From NCBI GenBank assembly GCA_047635255.1, contig JBLIIR010000026.1, positions 1 through 16,189 of the forward strand: a DNA stretch of 16,189 nt, read 5' to 3'. The position numbers and the translations under genes were made by a program. Below the pieces are notes generated by a model. It ran no database searches. It was given only the letters and a program-made list of their open reading frames with translations, and had not been told where the DNA came from. Within the stretch, counting starts at the first letter, position 1. Each line of letters opens with the position of its first letter. This stretch comes from Porticoccus sp047635255 (GTDB lineage: Bacteria; Pseudomonadota; Gammaproteobacteria; Pseudomonadales; Porticoccaceae). This document shows, piece after piece, positions 7,681-15,079 of the stretch.

Positions 7681-8016
7681 TTAGATTTTTTTTATGGTTC
7701 CCTTTGGAAGCACAGCATGCACTGAAGCTCTTTGAAATTTCAACTCAACATTATTAGCAGCCTGAATTGTAATATATTCTTCGTCTAGCGAAGATATTTT
7801 TCCAAGCAACCCACTATTCATAACAATTTCATCACCCTTAGTTAATGATGCCGCTAGCTCCTTGTGTTCTTTTGCTCTCTTTTTTTGAGGGCGGATAATA
7901 AGAAAATACATAAACGCAAATAAGCCGGCAAACATCAAGAGCGTATAGAGAGGGTTCTGCTCTTGCGCTACGGGTACAGGGGCTGCAAGTACAGTCTGGA
8001 GAAGATCTAATGACAT
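7681..8016 (-). CDS. yajC: Sec translocase accessory subunit YajC
   Basis: YajC is a small inner-membrane protein that associates with SecDF and the SecYEG protein-export channel. The 111-residue product has a short periplasmic N-terminus and one membrane helix (PLYTLLMFAGLFAFMYFLI). Next comes the signature IIRPQKKRAKEHKEL, then a cytoplasmic domain with LTKGDEIVMNSGLLGKI and VELKFQRASVHAVLPKG. All of these are typical, and the length equals that of E. coli YajC (110). AGGA lies seven bases before the ATG. In most gammaproteobacteria the order is tgt-yajC-secD-secF. Here the next gene downstream is a 5'-nucleotidase and the one upstream is bcp, so yajC stands apart from its partners. Confidence 0.95.
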   Translation of the reverse strand: MSLDLLQTVLAAPVPVAQEQNPLYTLLMFAGLFAFMYFLIIRPQKKRAKEHKELAASLTKGDEIVMNSGLLGKISSLDEEYITIQAANNVELKFQRASVHAVLPKGTIKKI

Positions 8017-8079
8017 TGAATTTCCTTAATTGGTAATTTGGGTTATGTTGAGCCAAGCACTTTCATGACTGCCTGAAAA

Positions 8080-8100
8080 TTTTTGGATCCGTTAAGATAA
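8080..8100. repeat. left arm of inverted repeat flanking bcp
   Basis: The reverse complement of this stretch reads TTATCTTAACGG then ATCCAAAAA. The same 21 bases occur at 8608-8630 with two extra T between the blocks. This arm overlaps the last codons (Leu-Ser-stop) of bcp. Confidence 0.6.
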
Positions 8101-8568
8101 ATTATTTTTTATCCATAATAATACATCCTGGTGATGTGTTTTAGTATTAACTTTATCCATCACTAGTGATATCTTTCCAGCTTTATCAATAATAAATGTT
8201 TTCCTTAGAACCCCCATGTACTCTCGACCCATAAATTTTTTCATGTCCCAGCATCCATAAGACTCAGTCACAGCATGGTCTTCATCTGACAACAGATTAA
8301 AATTTAACTCCTGCTTCTCCTCAAAACGCGCAAGTTTTGCGAATGCATCAGGGCTAATGCCTAGCACTGCAGTATCAAGATCATGAAATTCGGATGCGCT
8401 ATCTCTTATCCCACATGCCTGAACAGTACATCCTGGCGTCATTGCTTTTGGATAAAAATATAAGACAACATTTTTTTTGCCATTAAATTCAGCAAGTGAA
8501 ATATTTTCGCCGCGCTGATTTGGCAGATTAAAGCTTGGCGCCTGTTCTTCTACTCTTAGGGAATTCAT
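8092..8568 (-). CDS. bcp: thioredoxin-dependent thiol peroxidase (peroxiredoxin Bcp/PrxQ)
   Basis: Bcp reduces hydrogen peroxide and organic hydroperoxides with thioredoxin as reductant, in the cytoplasm. The 158-residue product is a full-length AhpC/TSA-fold PrxQ (E. coli Bcp 156). It shows APSFNLPNQRGENISLAEF, the active-site segment YPKAMTPGCTVQACGIRD with peroxidatic Cys47 and resolving Cys52 five residues later, ISPDAFAKLARF, and LRKTFIIDKAGKI. The Cys47/Cys52 spacing is that of the Bcp alpha type. A purine-rich AGGTGGGGGT stretch directly before the ATG acts as ribosome site. The gene lies between the mdh terminator and yajC, so it probably has its own promoter in 8569-8699. It is flanked by imperfect inverted repeats, whose left arm includes the stop codon. 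Confidence 0.94.
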   Translation of the reverse strand: MNSLRVEEQAPSFNLPNQRGENISLAEFNGKKNVVLYFYPKAMTPGCTVQACGIRDSASEFHDLDTAVLGISPDAFAKLARFEEKQELNFNLLSDEDHAVTESYGCWDMKKFMGREYMGVLRKTFIIDKAGKISLVMDKVNTKTHHQDVLLWIKNNLS

Positions 8569-8607
8569 ACCCCCACCTCTTCTATGGATTGGTTTTTTGA
8601 AGCCTTC

Positions 8608-8630
8608 TTATCTTAACGGTTATCCAAAAA
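8608..8630. repeat. right arm of inverted repeat flanking bcp
   Basis: TTATCTTAACGG, two extra T, then ATCCAAAAA: 21 bases match the reverse complement of 8080-8100. On the coding strand of bcp this arm lies about 40 bases upstream of the ATG. Confidence 0.6.
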
Positions 8631-8699
8631 AATTCATGCAATATTTCACATGCTTAACCAGTAGCAATTAAAATAAAATTTATTGATTGATTGGAAAAC

Positions 8700-8728
8700 A
8701 AAAAAGCGCCCTATTTGGCGCTTTTTTT
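8700..8728 (-). terminator. intrinsic terminator of mdh (also works as one on the + strand)
   Basis: A perfect 11-bp inverted repeat (AAAAAAGCGCC at 8700-8710, GGCGCTTTTTT at 8717-8727) has a 6-base loop. On the minus strand the hairpin ends in six U, 18 bases after the mdh stop. The mirrored T-run makes it bidirectional in form, although no plus-strand gene lies immediately upstream. Confidence 0.88.
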
Positions 8729-8745
8729 AAAAAAAAAAGCAAATA

Positions 8746-9726
8746 TTACGGCAATAAGCGCTTAACTCCGTCTCTTTCTTCAATCAACTCCTGCTCAGTG
8801 GCAGTCATTTTTGATCGCGAGAACTCGTTAATTTCTAATCCTTGAACAATTTTCCAATCGCCATTTTTGCAAACACAGGGGAAAGAGTATATAAGTCCTT
8901 CAGTAATGTCATAACTTCCGTCACTAAAGACACCCATACTTACCCAATCATCAGCTGGCGTCCCAAGCGCCCAATCACGCATATGGTCTATCGCAGCGTT
9001 GGCAGCAGAGGCAGCAGAGGAGGCACCTCGTGCCTTAATTATAGCTGCCCCTCGTTGTTGCACAGTTGGGATAAAATCCTCCTCATACCACGCCTGATCA
9101 ATAAGATTCATAGCCGCTTCACCCGAAATCTTAACTTGATGAAGGTCTGGATATTGAGTGGCAGAATGGTTGCCCCAAACTAGCATATTGGTAACATCGT
9201 TAATCGTCTTACCTGTTTTTTGTGCAATTTGTGTTTTAGCTCGATTGTGATCAAGTCGCATCATAGCTGTGAATTGTCGTGGATCAATATTGGGGGCATT
9301 TCTTTGCGCAATCAAGGCATTGGTGTTTGCGGGATTGCCAACAACTAATACCTTAATATCTTTTGAAGCGTTATCACTAATAGCTTTGCCTTGCACGGAA
9401 AATATAGCCGCATTTGCTTCAAGCAGATCTTTTCTTTCCATTCCTGGGCCGCGAGGACGAGCACCCACTAGTAATGCGTAATCTGCATCCTTGAAAGCAA
9501 CATTAGGATCATCTGTACACACCATACCTGCGAGCTGAGAAAAAGCGCAATCGTCTAATTCCATAGCTACACCTTTTAAGGCTTCTAAGGCTGGGGTGAT
9601 TTCCAGCATTTGCAAAATTACAGGCTGATGCTCACCAAGCATTTGCCCAGATGCAATTCGGAAAAGCAAGGAGTAGCTAATTTGACCAGCGGCTCCAGTA
9701 ACAGCTACACGAACAGGTGCCTTCAC
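8746..9726 (-). CDS. mdh: malate dehydrogenase (NAD-dependent, cytosolic-type)
   Basis: Mdh interconverts malate and oxaloacetate with NAD in the TCA and glyoxylate cycles. The 326-residue product is the longer MDH form found in Burkholderia, Xanthomonas and many other proteobacteria, not the 312-residue E. coli form. It has the dinucleotide-binding motif VTGAAGQISYSLLFRIA, the mobile substrate loop ARPRGPGMERKDLL, VVGNPANTNALIA, MMRLDHNRAKTQIA, and catalytic His in VWGNHSATQYPD. It starts with GTG at 9726: GGAG lies seven bases upstream and the product MKAPVRVAVTGAAGQI matches the family start. A TATAAT -10 lies about 40 bases before the start and a strong terminator follows. With aceA in the same window it covers two steps of acetate metabolism, but the two genes are not in one operon. 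Confidence 0.96.
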   Translation of the reverse strand: MKAPVRVAVTGAAGQISYSLLFRIASGQMLGEHQPVILQMLEITPALEALKGVAMELDDCAFSQLAGMVCTDDPNVAFKDADYALLVGARPRGPGMERKDLLEANAAIFSVQGKAISDNASKDIKVLVVGNPANTNALIAQRNAPNIDPRQFTAMMRLDHNRAKTQIAQKTGKTINDVTNMLVWGNHSATQYPDLHQVKISGEAAMNLIDQAWYEEDFIPTVQQRGAAIIKARGASSAASAANAAIDHMRDWALGTPADDWVSMGVFSDGSYDITEGLIYSFPCVCKNGDWKIVQGLEINEFSRSKMTATEQELIEERDGVKRLLP

Positions 9727-9765
9727 AATATTTCTCCATTTCTAATTAGAATAATAATGGTGGGC

Positions 9766-9771
9766 ATTATA
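9766..9771 (-). promoter_or_regulatory. candidate -10 element of the mdh promoter
   Basis: A perfect TATAAT on the minus strand lies 39 bases before the mdh GTG. The -35 position at normal spacing reads roughly GTGAAA, a poor match to TTGACA, and there is no extended TGn. It lies in the 66-base gap after folK, so mdh may also be read through from folM-folK. Confidence 0.45.
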
Positions 9772-9792
9772 AGGAAATACTACAAAATTTCA

Positions 9793-10203
9793 CTAAATTT
9801 TTATATCAATACGCTCAAACTCAATAACTTGATTTACCGGAATAGAGACATAATCGTAACTGTAGTAGTCATCTGTCAGATGACTACCATTCCATATAAT
9901 AATATCCAAATCAATCGTTCTTGGTCCGGCTTTATTTAAGCCTCTCTCGCGACCCATGCGATCTTCTATAGACTTCAAGTATACATTGAACTCTTCATAA
10001 TCGAGAGGCGTGGCAACCAAGAATGCTGTATTAAGAAAATTAGGCTGCTCCAGATACCCAACAGGATCAGTCTCAATAATGTCAGCAGAATAAATAAATT
10101 TTGCCTCTTTAGACAAAATATTTTGTGATTTTTTAATATTTGACGAGGGGTTGATATTCGATCCCACTGAAATAACTACCTGGTTGAGTTTAGTTAACGT
10201 CAT
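9793..10203 (-). CDS. folK: 2-amino-4-hydroxy-6-hydroxymethyldihydropteridine pyrophosphokinase, short form
   Basis: HPPK transfers pyrophosphate from ATP to hydroxymethyldihydropterin, just before dihydropteroate synthase in folate synthesis. Recognisable parts of the 136-residue product are VVISVGSNINPSSN (about 9-22), ETDPVGYLEQPNFLNTAF, and the signature GRERGLNKAGPRTIDLDI, with Mg-binding Asp98 and Asp100. It is shorter than the usual 155-165 residues. The C-terminal block with the PHP and RxFVLxPL motifs is missing, and the protein ends soon after VSIPVNQVIEFERI. I see no frameshift that restores it, so this may be a genuinely short form or a diverged paralogue. The ATG lies two bases after the folM stop, which points to one transcript and coupled translation. 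The family is secure; full activity is less so. Confidence 0.82.
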   Translation of the reverse strand: MTLTKLNQVVISVGSNINPSSNIKKSQNILSKEAKFIYSADIIETDPVGYLEQPNFLNTAFLVATPLDYEEFNVYLKSIEDRMGRERGLNKAGPRTIDLDIIIWNGSHLTDDYYSYDYVSIPVNQVIEFERIDIKI

Positions 10204-10205
10204 TT

Positions 10206-10988
10206 CTACAATTCTTCTTTTTTATTAAACTGTTCTGCATTTAAACCTTGGTGATTGATGCCCTCTCCTCCATCAACTGTAAGAACTTGCCCTGTCACAA
10301 ATTCATTTGCCAGTAGATAGTTCATTGCCCTTAAAAGATGATCAACCCTGCCTTGCATCTTTAGAGGTATTCCTTCAATCCTCCACGCCAGATAGTCTGA
10401 GGTTCTCTCGCTTCCGGGTAAAATAACTCCTGGAGCTATAGCATTTACACGAACATGCGGTGCATATTCAATAGCGGCAAGGCGAGTAAACTCAGCAAGG
10501 GATTTTTTTGAAAGGAGGTATGCGGCATAACTGTACTGCTGAAACGAGACTTTGTTATCTAAAATATTTATAACGACGCCCCTAGGGTCGGACCTGAGAA
10601 CGCAGCCCTTTACAAAAGCTTGGGTGAGTAAAAAAGGTGCAAAAAAATTAACTGTAAACTGTTTTTGCAGCATCTCAATATCTGTATTGCTAATTGTTGC
10701 CGCATCGTAAACTGAAGCACTATTAATTAAGACAGTTAAATTTGGATGGGATTCCAGTACGTTGCTTATAAGCTCCCCAGGATTAGGCTCAGATAAATCT
10801 GCCTGAAAGGTAGTGCACACAACACCCAGGCTCTCAATATTTTTTGCAGCTAAATCTGCGGCAGAAGCAGAGCCGTTATAATGCAAAGCAATATCGTAGC
10901 CCGCTTGAGCTAAAGAATTTGCAAAAGACAAGCCTAGCCTGGTGGCGCCACCGGTAACCAATGCTGCTGGGCGTATGGTGTTTTTCAT
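10206..10988 (-). CDS. folM: pteridine reductase / dihydromonapterin reductase (short-chain dehydrogenase)
   Basis: FolM and PTR1-type short-chain dehydrogenases reduce dihydropterins (dihydromonapterin, dihydrobiopterin, and weakly dihydrofolate) with NADPH. The 260-residue product has the NADPH motif VTGGATRLG; Arg17 fits the TGxxxRxG signature of pteridine reductases rather than general SDRs. NSAS at 89-92 follows. The catalytic set is Asp144, Tyr157 and Lys161, with Asp-to-Tyr spacing 13 and Tyr-to-Lys spacing 4, as in PTR1, where ordinary SDRs use Ser. Next are HVRVNAIAPGVILPG and FVTGQVLTVDGGEGI, and a charged tail. The ribosome site is weak. It is directly upstream of folK (two bases apart), and pairing with a pterin kinase strongly supports a pterin role. 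It is divergent from prc. The symbol is assigned from motifs and context; 'PTR1-like SDR' would be the cautious name. Confidence 0.82.
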   Translation of the reverse strand: MKNTIRPAALVTGGATRLGLSFANSLAQAGYDIALHYNGSASAADLAAKNIESLGVVCTTFQADLSEPNPGELISNVLESHPNLTVLINSASVYDAATISNTDIEMLQKQFTVNFFAPFLLTQAFVKGCVLRSDPRGVVINILDNKVSFQQYSYAAYLLSKKSLAEFTRLAAIEYAPHVRVNAIAPGVILPGSERTSDYLAWRIEGIPLKMQGRVDHLLRAMNYLLANEFVTGQVLTVDGGEGINHQGLNAEQFNKKEEL

Positions 10989-11145
10989 CTTGGATGCAGC
11001 CTAGTTGTGGATACTTTATGCAAGCATATCTCTATTTCAGCAATATTGCAGTCCCTGTATTACGGTATTTGGCCCACTAAGTTTTTAGACTGCCTAGGAA
11101 ATTCTATAAATTTAAATTTTTAAGAGGCTTATGTCTAGCCAACTT

Positions 11146-11154
11146 TGATACAAT
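11146..11154 (+). promoter_or_regulatory. candidate extended -10 promoter of prc
   Basis: TGA followed by TACAAT (five of six bases of TATAAT) forms an extended -10 that ends 36 bases before the prc ATG. No good -35 is present at 17 bp. It lies in the 202-base divergent gap between folM and prc, in which I see nothing else definite. Confidence 0.5.
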
Positions 11155-11190
11155 AGTGTATCAATCCACCCATAAAAAAATGAAGGCCTA

Positions 11191-13320
11191 ATGTTTTTTT
11201 TACTACGACTAGCTGTAATTATCCAAGCAACGTGGCTCAGCCCTCTATCGATAGCTGAGAATATTGCTCAGATCGACAAGAACAGCGTTATCTTTAGCTC
11301 TAATCAGGCCGAAACAACTGCTGATATTATAAAAAAACTGACAACTCAACACTTTCAGAAGCAACCCATAGATGATGCCCTTTCACAAAATTTATTAATC
11401 CAATATCTTGAGCTCCTAGATCCCACAAAAAGCTATTTCCTTCAAGAAGACATAAACGAATTTCAGAAATGGAAATTTAAGTTAGATGACCTACTAAAAT
11501 CTGGGGATCTTAGTCCTGGATTTTTTATATATAAGCGCTATCAGCAAAGAGCATCAAAGCGACTTCAAAAAAATATCGCCCTGCTTGAGAGTGGGTTTAT
11601 ATTTGATCTAAGCAAAGATGAGTCTTTATCAATCGATATAGAAACTAATAAATGGCAAGACTCCACAAAGGACTCCGATAATTACTGGCGCAAAAAAACC
11701 AAGGAAGCATATCTTCGGCTAAAGCTAAACGACAAAGATCCGGAAGAAGCTAGAAAACTTCTCATGAAACGATACGCTAATCTTAAAAAACGTATCTATC
11801 AAAGCAATAGCGAAGATATTTTTCAGCTCTATATGAACGCGCTAACCAGTCTTTTTGATCCGCATACATCTTATCTGTCCCCAAGATCGATGGAGAATTT
11901 TCGAATCTCACTGTCTCTATCACTCACAGGTATTGGAGCTGTTCTTGAGTTAGACGGAGAGCACACAACCATTGTAAATGTTATTAAAGGCGGTCCCGCT
12001 GACAAACAAGGCATTCTTAAGACTGGCGATAAAATTGTTGCTGTAGCGCAAAACAAACAAGATTTTATTGATGTAGTTGGCTGGCGACTTGATGATGTTG
12101 TTGAATTGATCCGAGGAAAGAAAAACAGTCTTGTAAGACTAGAAATTGTTCCGGCGAAAGGCAGCATAATAGGTGCTAATCAAACAATTGAGATTGTGAG
12201 AGATAAAATACAACTTGAAGAACAAGCAGCCAAATCCGAAATAATTGAAGTTCCTACAACTGTAGACGGGAAGGATCATATCTATAAAATTGGTGTAATT
12301 GAGATCCCTGCTTTTTATCTCGACGTGGAGGCGCTTTACAGTAATGACCCTGATTTTAAAAGCACAACCAAAGATGTTGTGCGACTCATCAATGAACTGC
12401 ATACAGAAAAAAATGTAGATGGTTTCATCCTTGACTTAAGAAATAATGGTGGTGGATTTCTTCAAGAAGCAACAATGTTAACTGATTTATTTATTGGCAA
12501 AGGTCCTGTTGTCCAGGTAAAAAATGCTGACAATTTTACTTCCCGGACTCACCAATCAAGGTCTAGCATTTATTACAATGGACCTTTATTGGTTTTAATC
12601 AATCGGTTGAGTGCGTCAGCTTCTGAAATTTTTGCTGGAGCAATACAAGACTACAACAGAGGGCTTATTGTCGGCTCTAAAAGTTATGGCAAAGGGACAG
12701 TTCAAATCCAGCTACCCTTAAAAGAGGGTCAAATAAAGCTCACTGAGTCTAAATTTTATCGTGTTTCTGGCGAAAGCACTCAACTTCTTGGCATCACTCC
12801 AGATATTGAACTACCCTCTCCCTATGATATCGAAAGAGTCGGCGAGAGCGCCCTAAAAAATGCTTTGCCTTGGGATACCATTGCTCCAGCAAAGCATAGC
12901 ATTTATTGGAGCGGCCTCTTAAAAAACCCTCCAATAGATATTTTGCGACGCTCGCACCACAAAAGACTCTTAGAGGACCCTGATCTAATTTACCTAAAAG
13001 AGGAACTAGATCTCATAAAAGAACGCTCATCGATCAAAGAACTCTCCTTGAATGAAAAGAAACGAAAAATTCAATCACAGGAATATGACAACGATTTGCT
13101 AGCAATAGAAAATAAGAGGCGCGCAGCCAAACAACAGAAAAATTACTCATCTATAGAAGAGTGGCGCTCTGAAAAAAATGCAAGCAAGGACAAAAACAAA
13201 GATGAGGATCAGCGTCCTCTGTCAGAGAAAGATTTAATACTCTATGAGGCTGGTAATATCTTTGCAGATTATTTGAATCACATATTTTTTTCTTCAGGAA
13301 AGCAAGCAAGAGCACATTAA
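11191..13320 (+). CDS. prc: carboxy-terminal (tail-specific) protease, S41 family
   Basis: Prc (Tsp) is a periplasmic serine protease that degrades proteins from exposed C-termini, including ssrA-tagged and mis-folded ones, and trims cell-wall proteins. The 709-residue product is close to E. coli Prc (682). It starts with a signal peptide-like segment (LLRLAVIIQATWLSPLSIA), then an N-terminal helical domain with LDPTKSYFLQEDI. A PDZ domain runs from about 240 to 325 (GIGAVLELDG, GGPADKQGILKTGDKI). The S41 core has DLRNNGGGFLQEA and SASASEIFAGA, with catalytic Ser476, and SKSYGKGTVQ with Lys501 exactly 25 residues later, as in the known Ser/Lys dyad. The C-terminus is highly charged with likely coiled coil (about 600-680). 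AAGG lies five bases before the ATG. xthA follows after five bases. Confidence 0.95.
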   Translation: MFFLLRLAVIIQATWLSPLSIAENIAQIDKNSVIFSSNQAETTADIIKKLTTQHFQKQPIDDALSQNLLIQYLELLDPTKSYFLQEDINEFQKWKFKLDDLLKSGDLSPGFFIYKRYQQRASKRLQKNIALLESGFIFDLSKDESLSIDIETNKWQDSTKDSDNYWRKKTKEAYLRLKLNDKDPEEARKLLMKRYANLKKRIYQSNSEDIFQLYMNALTSLFDPHTSYLSPRSMENFRISLSLSLTGIGAVLELDGEHTTIVNVIKGGPADKQGILKTGDKIVAVAQNKQDFIDVVGWRLDDVVELIRGKKNSLVRLEIVPAKGSIIGANQTIEIVRDKIQLEEQAAKSEIIEVPTTVDGKDHIYKIGVIEIPAFYLDVEALYSNDPDFKSTTKDVVRLINELHTEKNVDGFILDLRNNGGGFLQEATMLTDLFIGKGPVVQVKNADNFTSRTHQSRSSIYYNGPLLVLINRLSASASEIFAGAIQDYNRGLIVGSKSYGKGTVQIQLPLKEGQIKLTESKFYRVSGESTQLLGITPDIELPSPYDIERVGESALKNALPWDTIAPAKHSIYWSGLLKNPPIDILRRSHHKRLLEDPDLIYLKEELDLIKERSSIKELSLNEKKRKIQSQEYDNDLLAIENKRRAAKQQKNYSSIEEWRSEKNASKDKNKDEDQRPLSEKDLILYEAGNIFADYLNHIFFSSGKQARAH

Positions 13321-13325
13321 TAAAT

Positions 13326-14138
13326 ATGAAAATTATGTCTTTTAATGCCAATGGACTGAGAGCCAGAATAAGTCAGCTAAAAGCTATTATCAGTAGCCAT
13401 GAGCCAGACATTATTGGCCTACAAGAAACCAAGGTTTCCAATGAAGAATTCCCAGTAAAAGATATACAAGAATTAGGCTATGACGTCACCTTTCACGGAC
13501 AAAAAGGTCACTACGGCGTAGCGCTTCTCTATCGATTGCCAATAATTAATAGCGATAAGGGGTTTCCTCATGATAATAATGAAAATCAAAAACGTTTAAT
13601 CACTGGAGAATTTAAGTTTCAAAACAAGAAAATAAGCGTTTTGAATGGATATTTTCCTCAAGGAGAGTCCCGTTCGCATAATCAAAAATTTCCATATAAA
13701 CAAAAATTCTATTCTGATCTCGCAGACCATCTTGCATTCAAATACAACCCTAACGATCTCTTGCTTGTTATGGGTGACATGAATGTAGCGCCAATGGATT
13801 TAGATATCGGCATAGGAAATGAAAATAAAAAACGTTGGTTGCGCACAGGGAAGTGCTGCTTTCTTCCTGAAGAAAGGGAGTGGTTGCAAAGATTGCAAAA
13901 ATGGGGTCTAACCGATACCTATCAATATTTTCACCCAAAAGAAACCAACAGGTATAGTTGGTTTGATTATCGCAGTCGTGGATTTGAAATGGAGCCTAAG
14001 CGCGGATTGAGAATTGATTTAATTTTAACTTCCAAATCACTAACCAAAATGATAGCTAGCGCAGGAATTGATCACACGGCAAGAGCGATGGACAAGCCAT
14101 CAGATCATTGTCCGGTCTGGATTTCACTAAAGACCTAG
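13326..14138 (+). CDS. xthA: exodeoxyribonuclease III
   Basis: XthA is the major AP endonuclease and 3'-5' exonuclease of base-excision repair. The 270-residue product is colinear with E. coli XthA (268). It keeps all catalytic residues: Asn7 (FNANG), Glu34 (LQETK), Asp151 and Asn153 (GDMNVAP), Asp231 (RIDLIL), and the Asp260-His261 pair (SDHCPV). The long conserved blocks HGQKGHYGVALL, NGYFPQGESR, DIGIGNENKKRWLRTGK and WFDYRSRGF confirm it. Two residues are inserted near 222-226 relative to E. coli. It starts five bases after prc with no clear Shine-Dalgarno of its own, so it is probably co-transcribed and coupled to prc. Its TAG stop overlaps the TAG stop of the convergent etfA in a single CTAG. 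Confidence 0.96.
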   Translation: MKIMSFNANGLRARISQLKAIISSHEPDIIGLQETKVSNEEFPVKDIQELGYDVTFHGQKGHYGVALLYRLPIINSDKGFPHDNNENQKRLITGEFKFQNKKISVLNGYFPQGESRSHNQKFPYKQKFYSDLADHLAFKYNPNDLLLVMGDMNVAPMDLDIGIGNENKKRWLRTGKCCFLPEEREWLQRLQKWGLTDTYQYFHPKETNRYSWFDYRSRGFEMEPKRGLRIDLILTSKSLTKMIASAGIDHTARAMDKPSDHCPVWISLKT

Positions 14139-15079
14139 CTTGTATATTCTGATAACTTGCCATCAATCTCTTGCATCGCATCAAACAAGTCTGCTACCAA
14201 GCCGTAATCTGCAACCTGAAAAATAGGAGCATCGGGATCTTTGTTGACCGCAACAATTACCTTGCTGTCTTTCATCCCCGCCAAATGCTGGATAGCGCCA
14301 GAAATTCCCACAGCAATGTAAAGCTCTGGAGCAACAATTTTTCCGGTCTGCCCCACCTGCATATCATTAGGAACAAAGCCTGCATCGACTGCAGCCCTTG
14401 ATGCTCCAACTGCAGCTCCTAGCTGATCAGCAATTTTTTCTAGCAAACCAAAGCTCTCGCTGCTTCCCATCCCTCGACCGCCAGAAATGACAATTTTTGC
14501 CGACGTTAACTCTGGTCTTTCCGAAATAGCCAAGTCATTTCTAATGAGCTCTGATTTCTCGAAATCATGAACACTGCTAAGAGCTTCAACTAGCGCAGAA
14601 CCGCCTTCGGAAGCAGCCGTGTTAAAAGCCGTTGTTCTAATTGTCATTAACTTAATTACGTCATTACTTTTGACTGTTGCGATGATATTTCCTGCATATA
14701 TAGGGCGCCTAAAGGTATCTTCAGCTTCAACGGTTATGACATCGGAAATTGACTGCACGTCAATCAATGCAGCCGCGCGAGGAATAATATTTTTTCCTGT
14801 AGTTGTCGAAGACATTAATACATGCGAATACTCAGATGCAATTTCTGCGATTAATGGGGCAACATTCTCTGCAAGTTGATTGGCATAGACTTTATTATCT
14901 GCAAGGCGAATCCTTTTGATTCCTGGGATACATGAAGCCTCGGTGGAAACTGCCTTGCAACCAAAACCAGCCACCAAGATATCAATACTATCGCCTAGAA
15001 CTTGAGCTGCAGTAACAGCATTAAGTGTTGTTGTCTTTAAGTTCTTGTTGTCATGCTCTGCAATAACTAGTATAGCCAT
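14135..15079 (-). CDS. etfA: electron transfer flavoprotein alpha subunit
   Basis: With EtfB this forms the soluble FAD-containing ETF that takes electrons from acyl-CoA and other dehydrogenases and passes them to ETF:quinone oxidoreductase. The 314-residue product has the N-terminal domain (MAILVIAEHDNKNL, VLMSSTTTGKNIIPRAAALID). The C-terminal FAD-binding domain reads SGGRGMGSSESF, GAAVGASRAAVDAGFV, QVGQTGKIVAPELYIAVGISGAIQH and NKDPDAPIFQVADYGLV; these are the standard signatures. The ATG overlaps the etfB stop by one base (TAATG), so translation is coupled. No terminator is visible after its stop, which is embedded in the stop of xthA on the other strand. The gene encoding the quinone oxidoreductase is not in the window. 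Confidence 0.97.
   Translation of the reverse strand: MAILVIAEHDNKNLKTTTLNAVTAAQVLGDSIDILVAGFGCKAVSTEASCIPGIKRIRLADNKVYANQLAENVAPLIAEIASEYSHVLMSSTTTGKNIIPRAAALIDVQSISDVITVEAEDTFRRPIYAGNIIATVKSNDVIKLMTIRTTAFNTAASEGGSALVEALSSVHDFEKSELIRNDLAISERPELTSAKIVISGGRGMGSSESFGLLEKIADQLGAAVGASRAAVDAGFVPNDMQVGQTGKIVAPELYIAVGISGAIQHLAGMKDSKVIVAVNKDPDAPIFQVADYGLVADLFDAMQEIDGKLSEYTS

Noticed and set aside
8842..9183. Plus-strand open frame of 113 codons inside mdh
   Set aside because: It is opposite a highly conserved malate dehydrogenase reading frame and has no recognisable domain.
11871..12402. Minus-strand open frames inside prc
   Set aside because: They are antisense to the PDZ and protease core of a clearly coding gene and show no ribosome site or known motif.
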